Source: JBPRGH01 sp051418055 (GTDB lineage: Bacteria; Bacteroidota; Bacteroidia; Cytophagales; Cyclobacteriaceae). From it: a stretch of 64,000 nt of DNA. Positions 43,425-52,791 of the stretch are shown one piece after another. Under the pieces are notes generated by a model. The model saw nothing but the letters and a program-made list of their open reading frames with translations, searched no databases and was not told the origin of the DNA. The translations under genes and the position numbers were made by a program. The DNA lies in contig JBPRGH010000072.1 of the NCBI GenBank assembly GCA_051418055.1, forward strand, positions 111,900 through 175,899. The letters run 5' to 3'. Positions within the stretch are counted from its first letter, which is position 1, and each line of letters starts with the position of its first letter.

Positions 43425-44297
43425 TTAATTCCAGAACCAAAATATTCTATCTATAAAATCAGCAAGAAGCCGTTGACGTTTATTTAATCTATTATATGCA
43501 AATCCTAAATTAGGATTTAAGGTGATATTTTGTTTGAGTCGAACTCTATTTCCAGCCAGCATATGCTCTGCAGCATAATTTAAATGCTCTTCATTTTTTT
43601 CATTCAAAAGGCCCAGAATATTATCTTTATTCGTTATATAACTTTGATAAGAAACTTTTTTTGAATAGACACCTAAACAAAATAATTCACAGAGAAAATT
43701 ATTTAACACCCAATCTAATAATGTCTTACTGGTCCTTCTTGCTGGCAAATTCTTTTCAATTCCCATGCTTATATCTTTTTTATAAGACTTTTTTGCAGAA
43801 TTTAAAACTCCTTTAAAATCTCTACATAAATGAATCACCTTTAGGTTTACAACTCTATCTAAAACAGCAATTCGTTGTGCTGATTTTGAAGAGTCTATAA
43901 TCATATCAGCGCCAGTCACAGTATGTATGGCTAAAAGTAACTCATAAGTTGCATCACAATATTCTACAAATTCTTTAGATGGAATTAACTTATTCTTGAT
44001 TGTTACTAAGCTTTTCTTATTCCGTTCAAATTTATTTCTCAAATATTGATATTTAGAATATGAAATTTGTCGATTAGTTTCCCATAAATTAACAATCTGC
44101 GTCCAAACAGGACATTCAGAGATTATTCTATTACAGGAGCAGTATTCTTTTAATATGCTTTCACGTGTAACAGCTGTTAATTCACCTCCACTAAATGCAT
44201 CTGTTCTATTTCCGAGAATAATATCAAGCAAGGTTGATCCTGAATGACCATTACCTGCTATATAAACTACATTGAATTTTCTTTGTGTTTTATTCAT
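43425..44297 (-). CDS. Sulfotransferase-family protein
   Basis: A 290-residue cytoplasmic-type enzyme with the PAPS 5'-phosphosulfate loop GHSGSTLLDIILG (17-29) and a 3'-phosphate site VIHLCRDFKGVLNSAKKS (154-171; R159, S167). These match the sulfotransferase fold, so the glycan may carry a sulfate ester (inference). A cysteine-rich stretch (C53, C55, C62) is unusual for the family and might bind metal. Basic residues follow the 3' site. It lies 9 bases from the asparagine-synthase-like gene and 18 from the glycosyltransferase gene. Confidence 0.87.
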   Translation of the reverse strand: MNKTQRKFNVVYIAGNGHSGSTLLDIILGNRTDAFSGGELTAVTRESILKEYCSCNRIISECPVWTQIVNLWETNRQISYSKYQYLRNKFERNKKSLVTIKNKLIPSKEFVEYCDATYELLLAIHTVTGADMIIDSSKSAQRIAVLDRVVNLKVIHLCRDFKGVLNSAKKSYKKDISMGIEKNLPARRTSKTLLDWVLNNFLCELFCLGVYSKKVSYQSYITNKDNILGLLNEKNEEHLNYAAEHMLAGNRVRLKQNITLNPNLGFAYNRLNKRQRLLADFIDRIFWFWN

Positions 44298-44306
44298 TTG
44301 AATCTC

Positions 44307-46196
44307 TTAATACCATTTTTTATACCACATCTGGAACATGAGGAGTTTATAAATAAGTGGTGTATAATGTAAATTACCTAAATTGAACTCCTTAATTCTA
44401 CTTGTTACAAATTGTGGATTTAAAACTCCCGCCTTTTTTACTGTTTCATAATTGAGGTTTTCAGTTATTAAAAAACTTAATTCGTTTTTGAACCAAGAAG
44501 AAAGTGGTATGCTAAACCCACTTTTAGGTCGATCCAGCATCTTTCTAGGAACATAATCATGAACTATATCTTTAAGAATATTCTTTCCAATATTATTTTT
44601 CATTTTATATTCCAATGGTAAGCGTGCAGCAAATTCAATTATTCGATGATCAAGTAATGGTTCTCTACCCTCCAAAGAACAAGACATAGTTGCACGATCC
44701 ACTTTCGTTAAAATATCATCAGGTAAATACATCTTGTAATCGATTAATTGTGGATGTTCTAATATATCCTGAATATCATTATATTTATCAAATTCTGTAG
44801 AAACTGGACTTACTGATTGATTAAGTAATTTGTTTATATATTCAGAAGGCATCAAGTGCATTTTTTTGTATAACAAATTGCTTCTTCTATCCTGCTGATG
44901 TTCTAATAATACCTCTGAAAAACTTTGTAACTGATGCTTCCAATGAATTTTTTCATCTGGAACAAATGAAGCAAATAATTGAGCCACTTTTATACTCGGT
45001 GAGCTTAAATTATTTGGTATTTTTCTAATGAAATCAAAATATTTTTTAAATGTAAAATAGCGGGTATATCCGCCAAATATTTCATCACCTCCATCAGCAG
45101 ATAAAGCTACCGTAACATGTTTTCGTGCAAACCTACTAACCAGTACTGTAGGAATTGCTGAGCTATCAGCAAATGGCTCATCATAGAAATCCGGTAAATC
45201 CATCACAATATCTTGTGCCTCTTGTGATGTACATATTAATTCATGATGATCTGTTCTTAAAAATGAAGCTGTCTCTTTAGCATAAGGGGCTTCATTATTA
45301 CCTTCTTCAAATCCTATAGAAAAAGTTTTTAATTTTCGTTTGTTATCTTTTTGAAGTATAGCCGCTACAGCAGTACTATCATAACCACCACTTAAAAAAA
45401 TTCCTACTGGAACATCTGCAACTAATCTATAATTGAATGCTGATTTTAATAATTTTAAAAGTTCATATTTTGCTTCATCATAAGAGAAAGATAATTTAGG
45501 CTTGTTGTAATAATTCGCAGCATTCCAATAGCAGTTCTTACTAACTTCTTTGGTTTTAATATTTATCTTTAAATAATGCCCAGGCTCCAGTTTGTATGAA
45601 TTTGAAAAGATACAATGAGGAGATGGTATATATCCATATTGAAAATAACTTTCTAATGCATTTCCATCAATTTTTTTATGAAAGTGAGGGTGCTCATGAA
45701 ATGATTTTAGCTCAGAAGAAAAAATAAATACATTAGAATCTCTATAATAAAAAAAAGGTTTTACTCCTGCCCGATCTCTGAAAGTGTAAAGAATTTCTTT
45801 ATCCTGATCAAGGATAACAAAAGCAAACATTCCTATAAATCTTTCAACGCATTTTACACCCCACTCTTCAAAGGCATGAAGAATCATTTCAGTATCAGAG
45901 TTAGAATGAAAAGAGTGACCTTTTTGCTCTAGCAAAATTTTTATTTCTTTATAGTTATAAATTTCACCATTAAAAACTAAAAGCCACTGACGATACTGCA
46001 TGGGCTGGTGCCCTGCAACACTTAAATCAATTATGGAGAGTCTAGTGTGACCTAATCCAACTTGTGAAGAGTTAAAACTTTTATTAACAAACCCACTATC
46101 ATCAGGACCACGATGACGTAAGCTACTAACCATATTAGCGATTACATCATGAGAAATCCTACTTCCATAATTAATAAAACCTGTTATTCCACACAT
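44307..46196 (-). CDS. asnB: Asparagine synthase-like glutamine amidotransferase
   Basis: A 629-residue class II amidotransferase. The N-terminal nucleophile C2 (MCGITGF), RHRGPDD (28-34) and NGEIYNYKE (76-84) define the glutaminase domain, and SGGYDS (269-274) is the ATP pyrophosphatase loop of the synthetase domain. Catalytic parts look complete, so it transfers ammonia from glutamine to an activated carboxylate. In exopolysaccharide loci such proteins are thought to amidate uronic acids; amide formation on this glycan is plausible. It is 3 bases from the deacetylase gene. Housekeeping asparagine synthase remains possible but less likely here. Confidence 0.92.
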   Translation of the reverse strand: MCGITGFINYGSRISHDVIANMVSSLRHRGPDDSGFVNKSFNSSQVGLGHTRLSIIDLSVAGHQPMQYRQWLLVFNGEIYNYKEIKILLEQKGHSFHSNSDTEMILHAFEEWGVKCVERFIGMFAFVILDQDKEILYTFRDRAGVKPFFYYRDSNVFIFSSELKSFHEHPHFHKKIDGNALESYFQYGYIPSPHCIFSNSYKLEPGHYLKINIKTKEVSKNCYWNAANYYNKPKLSFSYDEAKYELLKLLKSAFNYRLVADVPVGIFLSGGYDSTAVAAILQKDNKRKLKTFSIGFEEGNNEAPYAKETASFLRTDHHELICTSQEAQDIVMDLPDFYDEPFADSSAIPTVLVSRFARKHVTVALSADGGDEIFGGYTRYFTFKKYFDFIRKIPNNLSSPSIKVAQLFASFVPDEKIHWKHQLQSFSEVLLEHQQDRRSNLLYKKMHLMPSEYINKLLNQSVSPVSTEFDKYNDIQDILEHPQLIDYKMYLPDDILTKVDRATMSCSLEGREPLLDHRIIEFAARLPLEYKMKNNIGKNILKDIVHDYVPRKMLDRPKSGFSIPLSSWFKNELSFLITENLNYETVKKAGVLNPQFVTSRIKEFNLGNLHYTPLIYKLLMFQMWYKKWY

Positions 46197-46199
46197 GAT

Positions 46200-47327
46200 T
46201 TATTTTTTTTCAATTAATTCACCCAATTCATCGCTACTCATAAATTCCACATCAGGATGTTTCTTTAGAAGTTTCTTTAGGAGTATTTTTAATTTTTTTA
46301 GGTTATGATCTCTGTTCTTTTGTCGAATCCCCCCTATATAATTAACTCGGTGAGAACAAATTACTGCCGGTTTGTAATAGTTAAAAGCTAAATCAATTGC
46401 ATTTAATGCATTATCAACTACATCTGTGCCAGAAAATTCAGAAGGTTCAAAATAAACGTTTCGGATTAAATATCTTTGATTTAAATGATTCCGCTGCCCA
46501 AGGTAATGGTATTTCTTAAACACCTTTGTAGAGCCTTTTTTATAAAATCTTTGTACATGAGTCCCTTGTAAATATCTGACACCAATTTGTCGTAATACGT
46601 TTTCAATTGTTGGTGACCAGGCATAACATGGAGCAATGAATGATTTAGAGCGAAAGCCCCATATTTGTTCAAACAGGTCTGCACCTTTACAAAGAATTTC
46701 TTTTAGATTCTCGTATTCAATTTCGTATCCTTCTCCAAAAGCGTCAAGAAAATCTCTTCTGCCGCTTCCTAGAGGAGAATTTGCTACTGTAAACATATCC
46801 TCTCTTATAGCATCTAATAGCACAAGATTATTATCTTGTAAATTTTTAAGCCATCGATTTACATTTATATGTTCCCGCCCATGAAACTGAATCTGAAACA
46901 AATTACTTTGAATCCCTTCTTTATATAAATTTAAAACCTTATCGTGATTTGGATATCGCTTTAGAGTCTCTGTGAATGGTTCATAATAATACTGTTGAAA
47001 ATTATTTTTCTTAATTCTTTCAAAATGTGGATTAGCAACAACATTATTTAATGTAAAAAGACAATTTTTGCCGTTTTTATCTTTAACAGAAGCTAAAATC
47101 TCCAATAAAAATTGTAGATCATCATTATTTTCTAATGTATCATTTCGATTATAGACACATTGATTTACAGGGTATCCTTTTGCTAACAATCTTTTATAAG
47201 CTTCAGGAGATTTCATCCTACTCATCCCCCAATCATCACTCTCAAAAACTACTATTTTGCGCTTAGTATGCCACCCGGGCATATTTATTAAATGTTTAAG
47301 TACTTTATTTTTGAGACTATTTATCAC
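46200..47327 (-). CDS. Polysaccharide-deacetylase-like protein, copy 2
   Basis: A 375-residue paralog of 40050-41159. It shares the start (TKRKIVVFESDDWG, 21-34), DNKEDL-like NNDDLQFLLEILASVKDKNGKN, QFHGREH (147-153), a later IAPC pocket, SHRVNY and the C-terminal HPDVEFMSSDELGELI. The aspartate pair in SDDWG and the HGREH histidines could bind a metal as in NodB enzymes. Having two diverged copies suggests two different acyl groups or sugars are handled. It is 3 bases upstream of the amidotransferase gene and about 20 from the EpsG-like gene. Confidence 0.77.
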   Translation of the reverse strand: MINSLKNKVLKHLINMPGWHTKRKIVVFESDDWGMSRMKSPEAYKRLLAKGYPVNQCVYNRNDTLENNDDLQFLLEILASVKDKNGKNCLFTLNNVVANPHFERIKKNNFQQYYYEPFTETLKRYPNHDKVLNLYKEGIQSNLFQIQFHGREHINVNRWLKNLQDNNLVLLDAIREDMFTVANSPLGSGRRDFLDAFGEGYEIEYENLKEILCKGADLFEQIWGFRSKSFIAPCYAWSPTIENVLRQIGVRYLQGTHVQRFYKKGSTKVFKKYHYLGQRNHLNQRYLIRNVYFEPSEFSGTDVVDNALNAIDLAFNYYKPAVICSHRVNYIGGIRQKNRDHNLKKLKILLKKLLKKHPDVEFMSSDELGELIEKK

Positions 47328-47346
47328 GTCTTTTTAAAGAAAAAAT

Positions 47347-48633
47347 TTAATGTCCTACAAGAAATTGAGATAGACTTTCTTCTGATTCCATAAAAAACAA
47401 ACTAATACTATTATTAATTAGCAACAAAGGATCAACAGTGTAAAAACCTGCACGAAAAGAGACTAAAACATACAGAATTAATGTAGGGAAGAGGGTATAT
47501 GCCAAAGCCTTAATATATAACTTATCTTTGTTTATAGTATAAATAATAGCGTATCGTGCAAATGCTAATAAAAAAAAGATATACATAAAGCGGCCTAAAG
47601 AGCCTAGATTATATGTAATTAATGTAAAACAAAAAAAGATCAGTATAAATGAGAATAGCTGATTTGAAAAAAATGTTTCTCTTAGTTTAAAAACTCCCAA
47701 AGCCTCCAGTAATGTAGCAAAAACAAGAATATAGAAAACAGCATCTGTTTTAAGGGAAACATACCAGTTACGTTGAGATAATTTTTGTTGTTTCTCTGCA
47801 TATATTTCTTCATCCACATAACCTTCCACATTTTTGCTTATTGTCGTATCGTTAATAGCTTTTATACCTTCATTTAGCTGATTAAAAATTGTGGTTGTGG
47901 ATGAAATAGTAAAATAAAATATACTTATTGCCATTAATATCTTCCCTGCTGGTCTCAGAAAAGGCAGGATGTGCAATAAAAGAAGGAAAAGAACAGGAAT
48001 AAAAAAAGAGTAGTGAATTAAGACACACAGTGAGGCACCAACAATATATTTAAAATTTCTATTATTAATATATTTCAATAAGAAATAAGAATATAAAAAT
48101 AATGCCGGCCAAAAACGAACTCCGGTTACTCCTACATAAAAAGGTACTACTAAAACAAGAAAGCCAATAAAAACATAATGCAGACGCCCCCATGAATTAC
48201 CAATAAAATGTTTGTGGCATTCATTCAGAAACATTAACATTAATTTTACATGAATTAATGAAACGACTCCCCAAAATAGCCTTGGATTATCTGTAAATCT
48301 TGAGGTTAAAAACTGTAAAACAAAAGCAAAAATATCTGGCTTTCTATTTACAACATTTTCAGAATAAATCGTAAGATTATCAATATTCAATCTATTTGCA
48401 ATCAGGTAAAAGAAATCATTCCAATTATATTGTGCAACAGCATAAAATGACTCCTCATACCGAAGTATATCTCCAGAATAGAGATAAACTGAATATCCAT
48501 ACAAAAAAGCAAAAAGCAGTATAATAGACTGGTAATTTGCATTAAACCCTTTTTTTACAGCAAGTAAGAATGAGGCAAACGGCCAAATAATAAAAAGTAC
48601 CCAATAATATCTAAGATTATTTGAAGCTTTCAC
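47347..48633 (-). CDS. EpsG/Wzy-like polysaccharide polymerase
   Basis: A 428-residue membrane protein with about ten hydrophobic segments, a large soluble loop (about 50-105) and the motif GVTGVRFWPALFLYSYFLL, typical for EpsG-type polymerases (GxRxxxA-like). It would join repeat units on the periplasmic side. The first codon is GTG at 48633, 17 bases inside the glycosyltransferase gene upstream; no better start is seen. It is the only polymerase candidate in the window. Confidence 0.85.
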   Translation of the reverse strand: MKASNNLRYYWVLFIIWPFASFLLAVKKGFNANYQSIILLFAFLYGYSVYLYSGDILRYEESFYAVAQYNWNDFFYLIANRLNIDNLTIYSENVVNRKPDIFAFVLQFLTSRFTDNPRLFWGVVSLIHVKLMLMFLNECHKHFIGNSWGRLHYVFIGFLVLVVPFYVGVTGVRFWPALFLYSYFLLKYINNRNFKYIVGASLCVLIHYSFFIPVLFLLLLHILPFLRPAGKILMAISIFYFTISSTTTIFNQLNEGIKAINDTTISKNVEGYVDEEIYAEKQQKLSQRNWYVSLKTDAVFYILVFATLLEALGVFKLRETFFSNQLFSFILIFFCFTLITYNLGSLGRFMYIFFLLAFARYAIIYTINKDKLYIKALAYTLFPTLILYVLVSFRAGFYTVDPLLLINNSISLFFMESEESLSQFLVGH

Positions 48634-49792
48634 CTATAAATAATTTTTCCCATTCATTTACAATTATCTCAATATTAAAAGAAGTAATGTGCTTTATACC
48701 TGCCAATGCCATTTTTTCCCTCTGGAAATCATTCTTAATCAATTGCCTGATCTTATCAACATACATTGATTCATTAAAATTTTTTACTATCACACCTGAA
48801 ATTTGATCAGCAATAACTTCATGGATAACTGAAGCACAATCAAATGCTAAAGGAATAACTCCATATGCCTGGGCTTCAACCAGAACCATTCCATAACCTT
48901 CAAAATCTGACGTTAATGTGAAAAATTTTGCTTTACGAAAAAATGGCCTGGGATCTGTAAAACCATAAAAACTTATCCTGTTTAATTTATGCTTGCTCAC
49001 GTAATCCTCCATTTGTTTCCGCTCAACACCATCACCGACAACATCAAATTCCCATTCAGAAAATTCAGTATGAAGCTGATGCCAAATTCTCAGTAATCGA
49101 TCAACCCGCTTTTGTCCTATTCGTAATCTTCCCACATAAAGAATTCTATTTTCTTTTTCTTCTAAAGCATTTATGTCTGGCTTAAAAGGGGCAGGATTAT
49201 ATATTGCTTTAATTCTATTATCCGGAGATACCCCATAATGCTCAAGTTCACTAATGAAAGACCTTGAAAGAAGCACTAGCCCTGCAGCATTATTTATTGC
49301 TCTTTTAAATAAGCGTCCATATTTTATACGATTTATTTCTTTTAATATTTTCCAAATGATTGGCTTATCAATTATCCTCCAAAAATAATTACCTTTTTTA
49401 TTCGCCAATATAATTTCTCTATACCGTTTGTTTAGACAAGAAACACAATTATGATGAACAGTAAATACTCTTATACCCTTCTTATGTAACGGTTCTACAA
49501 AATCAGTAACATGTTTATAAATACCTCCCTGATTGAATATAACAGTTATTTGTTTTTTTTTAATTAGCTCCAAAACAAATTCTTTATTTTTAATTGAATT
49601 TATCTTATCATCTAGAAGATATAGTTGTCTATTATCCGTACCTGCTTTATTAACTGGTTTTTTTTGCAAAGTCAGAAACCATACTGAATAACCACGCTTT
49701 TGAAATTCTTCTGCTAAAGTAAAAGTCACTCTTTGAACTCCTCCTTCTTCAGGTACAATAGGAAATTGAGCTATAAATAAAATATTTATCAT
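48617..49792 (-). CDS. Glycosyltransferase, GT4 family
   Basis: A 391-residue GT-B enzyme with the N-terminal loop FPIVPEEGGVQRVTFTLAEEF (about 10-30) and the donor-site E-x7-E in DFEGYGMVLVEAQAYGVIP. NRILYVGRLRIGQKRVDRLLR begins the C-terminal domain. It should add one sugar of the repeat unit. The gene starts directly after the flippase gene, which ends 1 base before it, and overlaps the polymerase gene by 17 bases. Confidence 0.9.
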   Translation of the reverse strand: MINILFIAQFPIVPEEGGVQRVTFTLAEEFQKRGYSVWFLTLQKKPVNKAGTDNRQLYLLDDKINSIKNKEFVLELIKKKQITVIFNQGGIYKHVTDFVEPLHKKGIRVFTVHHNCVSCLNKRYREIILANKKGNYFWRIIDKPIIWKILKEINRIKYGRLFKRAINNAAGLVLLSRSFISELEHYGVSPDNRIKAIYNPAPFKPDINALEEKENRILYVGRLRIGQKRVDRLLRIWHQLHTEFSEWEFDVVGDGVERKQMEDYVSKHKLNRISFYGFTDPRPFFRKAKFFTLTSDFEGYGMVLVEAQAYGVIPLAFDCASVIHEVIADQISGVIVKNFNESMYVDKIRQLIKNDFQREKMALAGIKHITSFNIEIIVNEWEKLFIGESFK

Positions 49793-51070
49793 TTAAGAAT
49801 TCAACTTTTTTTCATTTTTAATATAAAAAAGATAAAAATATAGGTCAGCAACTCCCATTGTTCCATAACCAACAAGTAAAGCTTGCGAGAAAACCTCCAA
49901 CCTATCTTTAGATTCTACATCTTCAACAAAAATAAAAATTGCCCATGCTGAAATTCCTAATATTTGCGAAATAAGACGATGATGATTCTTTTTTAGCACC
50001 AAATAAATATTCGCAAATATTGTGACTGTACTAATAGGAGCTACTAAAAGCATCCATTGAGCAGCCTCTGTACCTTCTCTATATTTCGGTAATAAATGAT
50101 CCACTACTATAGGCATTAATGGCCATCCAATTAAAATAATAAGTAAATATGCTGCTAATGATATATATATATAATTTAGAGGCATCTTAAGTAAATATTT
50201 TATTCCAGCCCCTTTACCATATGCCATACTCATTTGCGGAAATGTTACTGAACTTATTGAATTATTAAAAGTAGAGAGCATGTTTTGAACTATGGTAGCA
50301 ATAGCATAAAGTCCTAAACCTACAGCTCCTGTCATTGATAATATTAGTGTACGCTGAAAAGTAGGCCATAAACCTGTAATGTTTGAGACAAAATACATTG
50401 GTGCACCTACTCGAAAAAGTTCTTTAAAATTTTTCGTAGACCAAGAGGCTTTAACCTTCAATGGCTTCCATTTTTCTGTAAAGTATCCATCTACAACGGC
50501 TAACAAAACGGCTCTAATACACAAACCATAAAAAAGAAAATGATATACAAAAATTAAGGATACAACTGTTACTGCAGAAAGTATTAATTTAATTTTTGCC
50601 AGTTTATTAAAATGCTCATTTGAGCGGTATAAAACCTTTAGGTATTTTGTGATGTACAATCCTTGAAAAGAGGTTATACCTACGACTATACTACCCGCAG
50701 AAAATATATAATTATCGTGATAATAATAATATATTCCTACCACGAAAGAGAGTACAACTATTAATATACCACTATAGAGGGTAAGAAATTTAGCAGTTGC
50801 GGTTAATCTCCTGGCGCTTTTATATTTTCCTCTTCCCCATAAATATGGAAGTTCACGACTTAATCCACTAGGAATGCCAATCTGTACGAGAATAATATAA
50901 GATGTAAATATTGAAAGGGCATTAAACTGTCCTAATTCCTTTGGTAATAACCATCTAGCCACTAATAAGCCACTGATAATATTTACTATACTGAAAAGGA
51001 AATTGGAGCTACTTACGGCTGCAATCATTCCTCCTGTACCTCCTATTAAAGGCTTAAAGAATTTTTTCAA
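49793..51070 (-). CDS. Oligosaccharide flippase (Wzx-like)
   Basis: A 425-residue protein with about 12 hydrophobic segments and MOP-superfamily features: FLFSIVNIISGLLVARWLLP (24-43) and ELGQFNALSIFTSYIILVQIGIPSG. It flips undecaprenyl-linked repeat units across the inner membrane. It overlaps the SGNH gene upstream by 4 bases. Together with EpsG-like polymerase and GT4 enzymes it shows a Wzx/Wzy-type assembly route. Confidence 0.9.
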   Translation of the reverse strand: MKKFFKPLIGGTGGMIAAVSSSNFLFSIVNIISGLLVARWLLPKELGQFNALSIFTSYIILVQIGIPSGLSRELPYLWGRGKYKSARRLTATAKFLTLYSGILIVVLSFVVGIYYYYHDNYIFSAGSIVVGITSFQGLYITKYLKVLYRSNEHFNKLAKIKLILSAVTVVSLIFVYHFLFYGLCIRAVLLAVVDGYFTEKWKPLKVKASWSTKNFKELFRVGAPMYFVSNITGLWPTFQRTLILSMTGAVGLGLYAIATIVQNMLSTFNNSISSVTFPQMSMAYGKGAGIKYLLKMPLNYIYISLAAYLLIILIGWPLMPIVVDHLLPKYREGTEAAQWMLLVAPISTVTIFANIYLVLKKNHHRLISQILGISAWAIFIFVEDVESKDRLEVFSQALLVGYGTMGVADLYFYLFYIKNEKKLNS

Positions 51071-51720
51071 TGAAATTTTATTACTTCTCTTATTTTTTCG
51101 TAAATAAAGTTCTGACCTACAGAATTTATATGATGATGATCATCCAAAATTCCATTTTCAGGTATTGCTTCCATATCTATATATTGACTCTCATTTTTTA
51201 AAATATTATTATATATTTCAACAGACTTTTTTATTCCTGGGGCTTTTTTATCATAAGCTTTAGAAATGGGCAAAATGCCTATTGCATAAAATTTAGCCGT
51301 ATTTAACCTGGTTTTTATTATTTTTAATGATTTCGTGAATAGAGTCGGACTCACATAATGATGCTGTCTATATCTTCTTAAAAAATTTACCAAAGGCTTT
51401 GAGAAACGCATTAATTTTAATTTTTTTAACAAGGCCATCTCAATTTTACCAAAAGCACGCGGGGCTGCATCAACAATACCGCATTGAAGAATCACAATCT
51501 CAGCCTTAAGTATCTCATAGTATTTTATTTGGCTTAAAATATCTACGATTGATGCCCCACCAATACTTAAAGAAACCACTTCATATTGTGGAAGATTTTT
51601 TTGAAGCTTATATATATAGGTTTCCTCCCAATTCACTTGTTCATTATTAAACTTTCGTGGTAATGCAACAGAATCTGTAAGTATTAAAATTATTGGTCTA
51701 GGATCTAACGTGTTGGGCAT
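51067..51720 (-). CDS. SGNH/GDSL-like hydrolase or acyltransferase
   Basis: A 217-residue protein without a signal peptide. Block I reads ILTDSVALPR (S17 as nucleophile; GDS became TDS), block III QCGIVDAAPR (usual GxND became GIVD) and block V DDHHHINSVG with the Asp/His pair (D193-H197). Such cytosolic SGNH enzymes remove or move O-acetyl groups on sugars. The Asn of block III is replaced, so oxyanion stabilisation may differ. It overlaps the flippase gene by 4 bases. Substrate is unknown. Confidence 0.75.
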   Translation of the reverse strand: MPNTLDPRPIILILTDSVALPRKFNNEQVNWEETYIYKLQKNLPQYEVVSLSIGGASIVDILSQIKYYEILKAEIVILQCGIVDAAPRAFGKIEMALLKKLKLMRFSKPLVNFLRRYRQHHYVSPTLFTKSLKIIKTRLNTAKFYAIGILPISKAYDKKAPGIKKSVEIYNNILKNESQYIDMEAIPENGILDDHHHINSVGQNFIYEKIREVIKFH

Positions 51721-51737
51721 TTTTAGTAAACAAAAAG

Positions 51738-52781
51738 TTATAATCTTTCAACCTTCTCCCAAAAAGAGGGCATGGAATGATATACTGTTCTGACATCAGT
51801 TTTTAAAAGATTAAAATAGGATACTGACTTATGTCCCATCAAAGCACCATAATATAAAACAGCTGAAACATTGCCCAATAAACATATATTTTTGGAATTC
51901 ATAAGTACTAGTTCTATATATTCGTTATTCGAGAGATACTCTACCTTGAAACCCTGACTAGATAAAATATTTTGTAAATTGTTATTTATGTTTCCTTTTG
52001 GTCTTCCTTTTATATAAATTTTATCTTTTTCAGGATACTTCTTTTTGATAACATCTGTAAATTTTAATATTGCTTCGGATTCAATATTATAATCAATACT
52101 GTAGGCTCTTGTATAGCTATCTTCTATCCAAATCAATTCGTTATTAAATGCACTAATATTAAAGTCATAGATGTATGGTTTTAATAATTCAAAAGATAAA
52201 AGCTGTTTTTTTTCACGTGGCGCATATTTATAGGAATTACCAGAAAACCCATAAAATTTTACTCCACCAAATGAATAATAACAGTTGGGATTAAATGGAA
52301 TAGACATTAATCTTGAGTTATAGCCACTTAATATTTTCGTCAGTAAATTAAATGAGCTTTTTAATCCGTTACTCTTGGATACTCTCCACGGCTCGTTTCT
52401 AAATATGGCAGTGTATAACGTAAAATCATCCTCGTCAGAATAACAAGTCATCCCCTCCTCAATGAAATTGAAGTTTACACAATTTTTATTCGTTGCAATT
52501 ATTCGTTGTTGATAAGACATTAAATCGAAAAAAGCTTCAAATTTTTCTCCATCAGTAATTTTATCAATATACTTATCGACCACCTTTGGAAGATTAGGTT
52601 TAAATATTTTTTGAAAAATATTTCGATGGTCTAGATTTTCATATTGCGTAAATTTATTTAGTGGGATCTTAAATTTGTTAGTATAGAATATTACCTCTTC
52701 ATTTGGCAACTTCAGCTTTTCTATTACAGCCAATGCAGACAAAAAAGTAATAGGTGAATGAACAGTAAATAAATATCTCAC
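51738..52781 (-). CDS. Putative sialyltransferase/polysialyltransferase-like glycosyltransferase
   Basis: A 347-residue GT-B-like protein from a GTG at 52781 (MRYLFTVHSPITFLSALAVI); a TTG at 52802 would extend it by 7 residues into the oxidoreductase gene. The motif EEG (108-110, FIEEGM) matches the D/E-D/E-G motif of bacterial sialyltransferases and polysialyltransferases. IKGRPKG (257-263) stands where the HP motif is expected, with His replaced, and NVSAVLYYGALMG (304-316) matches the Ser motif. As a complete nonulosonic acid module lies next to it, this is the best candidate to transfer that sugar from CMP. The family call is inference. Confidence 0.6.
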   Translation of the reverse strand: MRYLFTVHSPITFLSALAVIEKLKLPNEEVIFYTNKFKIPLNKFTQYENLDHRNIFQKIFKPNLPKVVDKYIDKITDGEKFEAFFDLMSYQQRIIATNKNCVNFNFIEEGMTCYSDEDDFTLYTAIFRNEPWRVSKSNGLKSSFNLLTKILSGYNSRLMSIPFNPNCYYSFGGVKFYGFSGNSYKYAPREKKQLLSFELLKPYIYDFNISAFNNELIWIEDSYTRAYSIDYNIESEAILKFTDVIKKKYPEKDKIYIKGRPKGNINNNLQNILSSQGFKVEYLSNNEYIELVLMNSKNICLLGNVSAVLYYGALMGHKSVSYFNLLKTDVRTVYHSMPSFWEKVERL

Positions 52782-52791
52782 CCGAATTGCC

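Noticed and set aside
44307..46196. Housekeeping asparagine synthetase only
   Set aside because: Its place inside the glycan operon with 3- and 9-base spacing points to a glycan role, though a dual use cannot be excluded.
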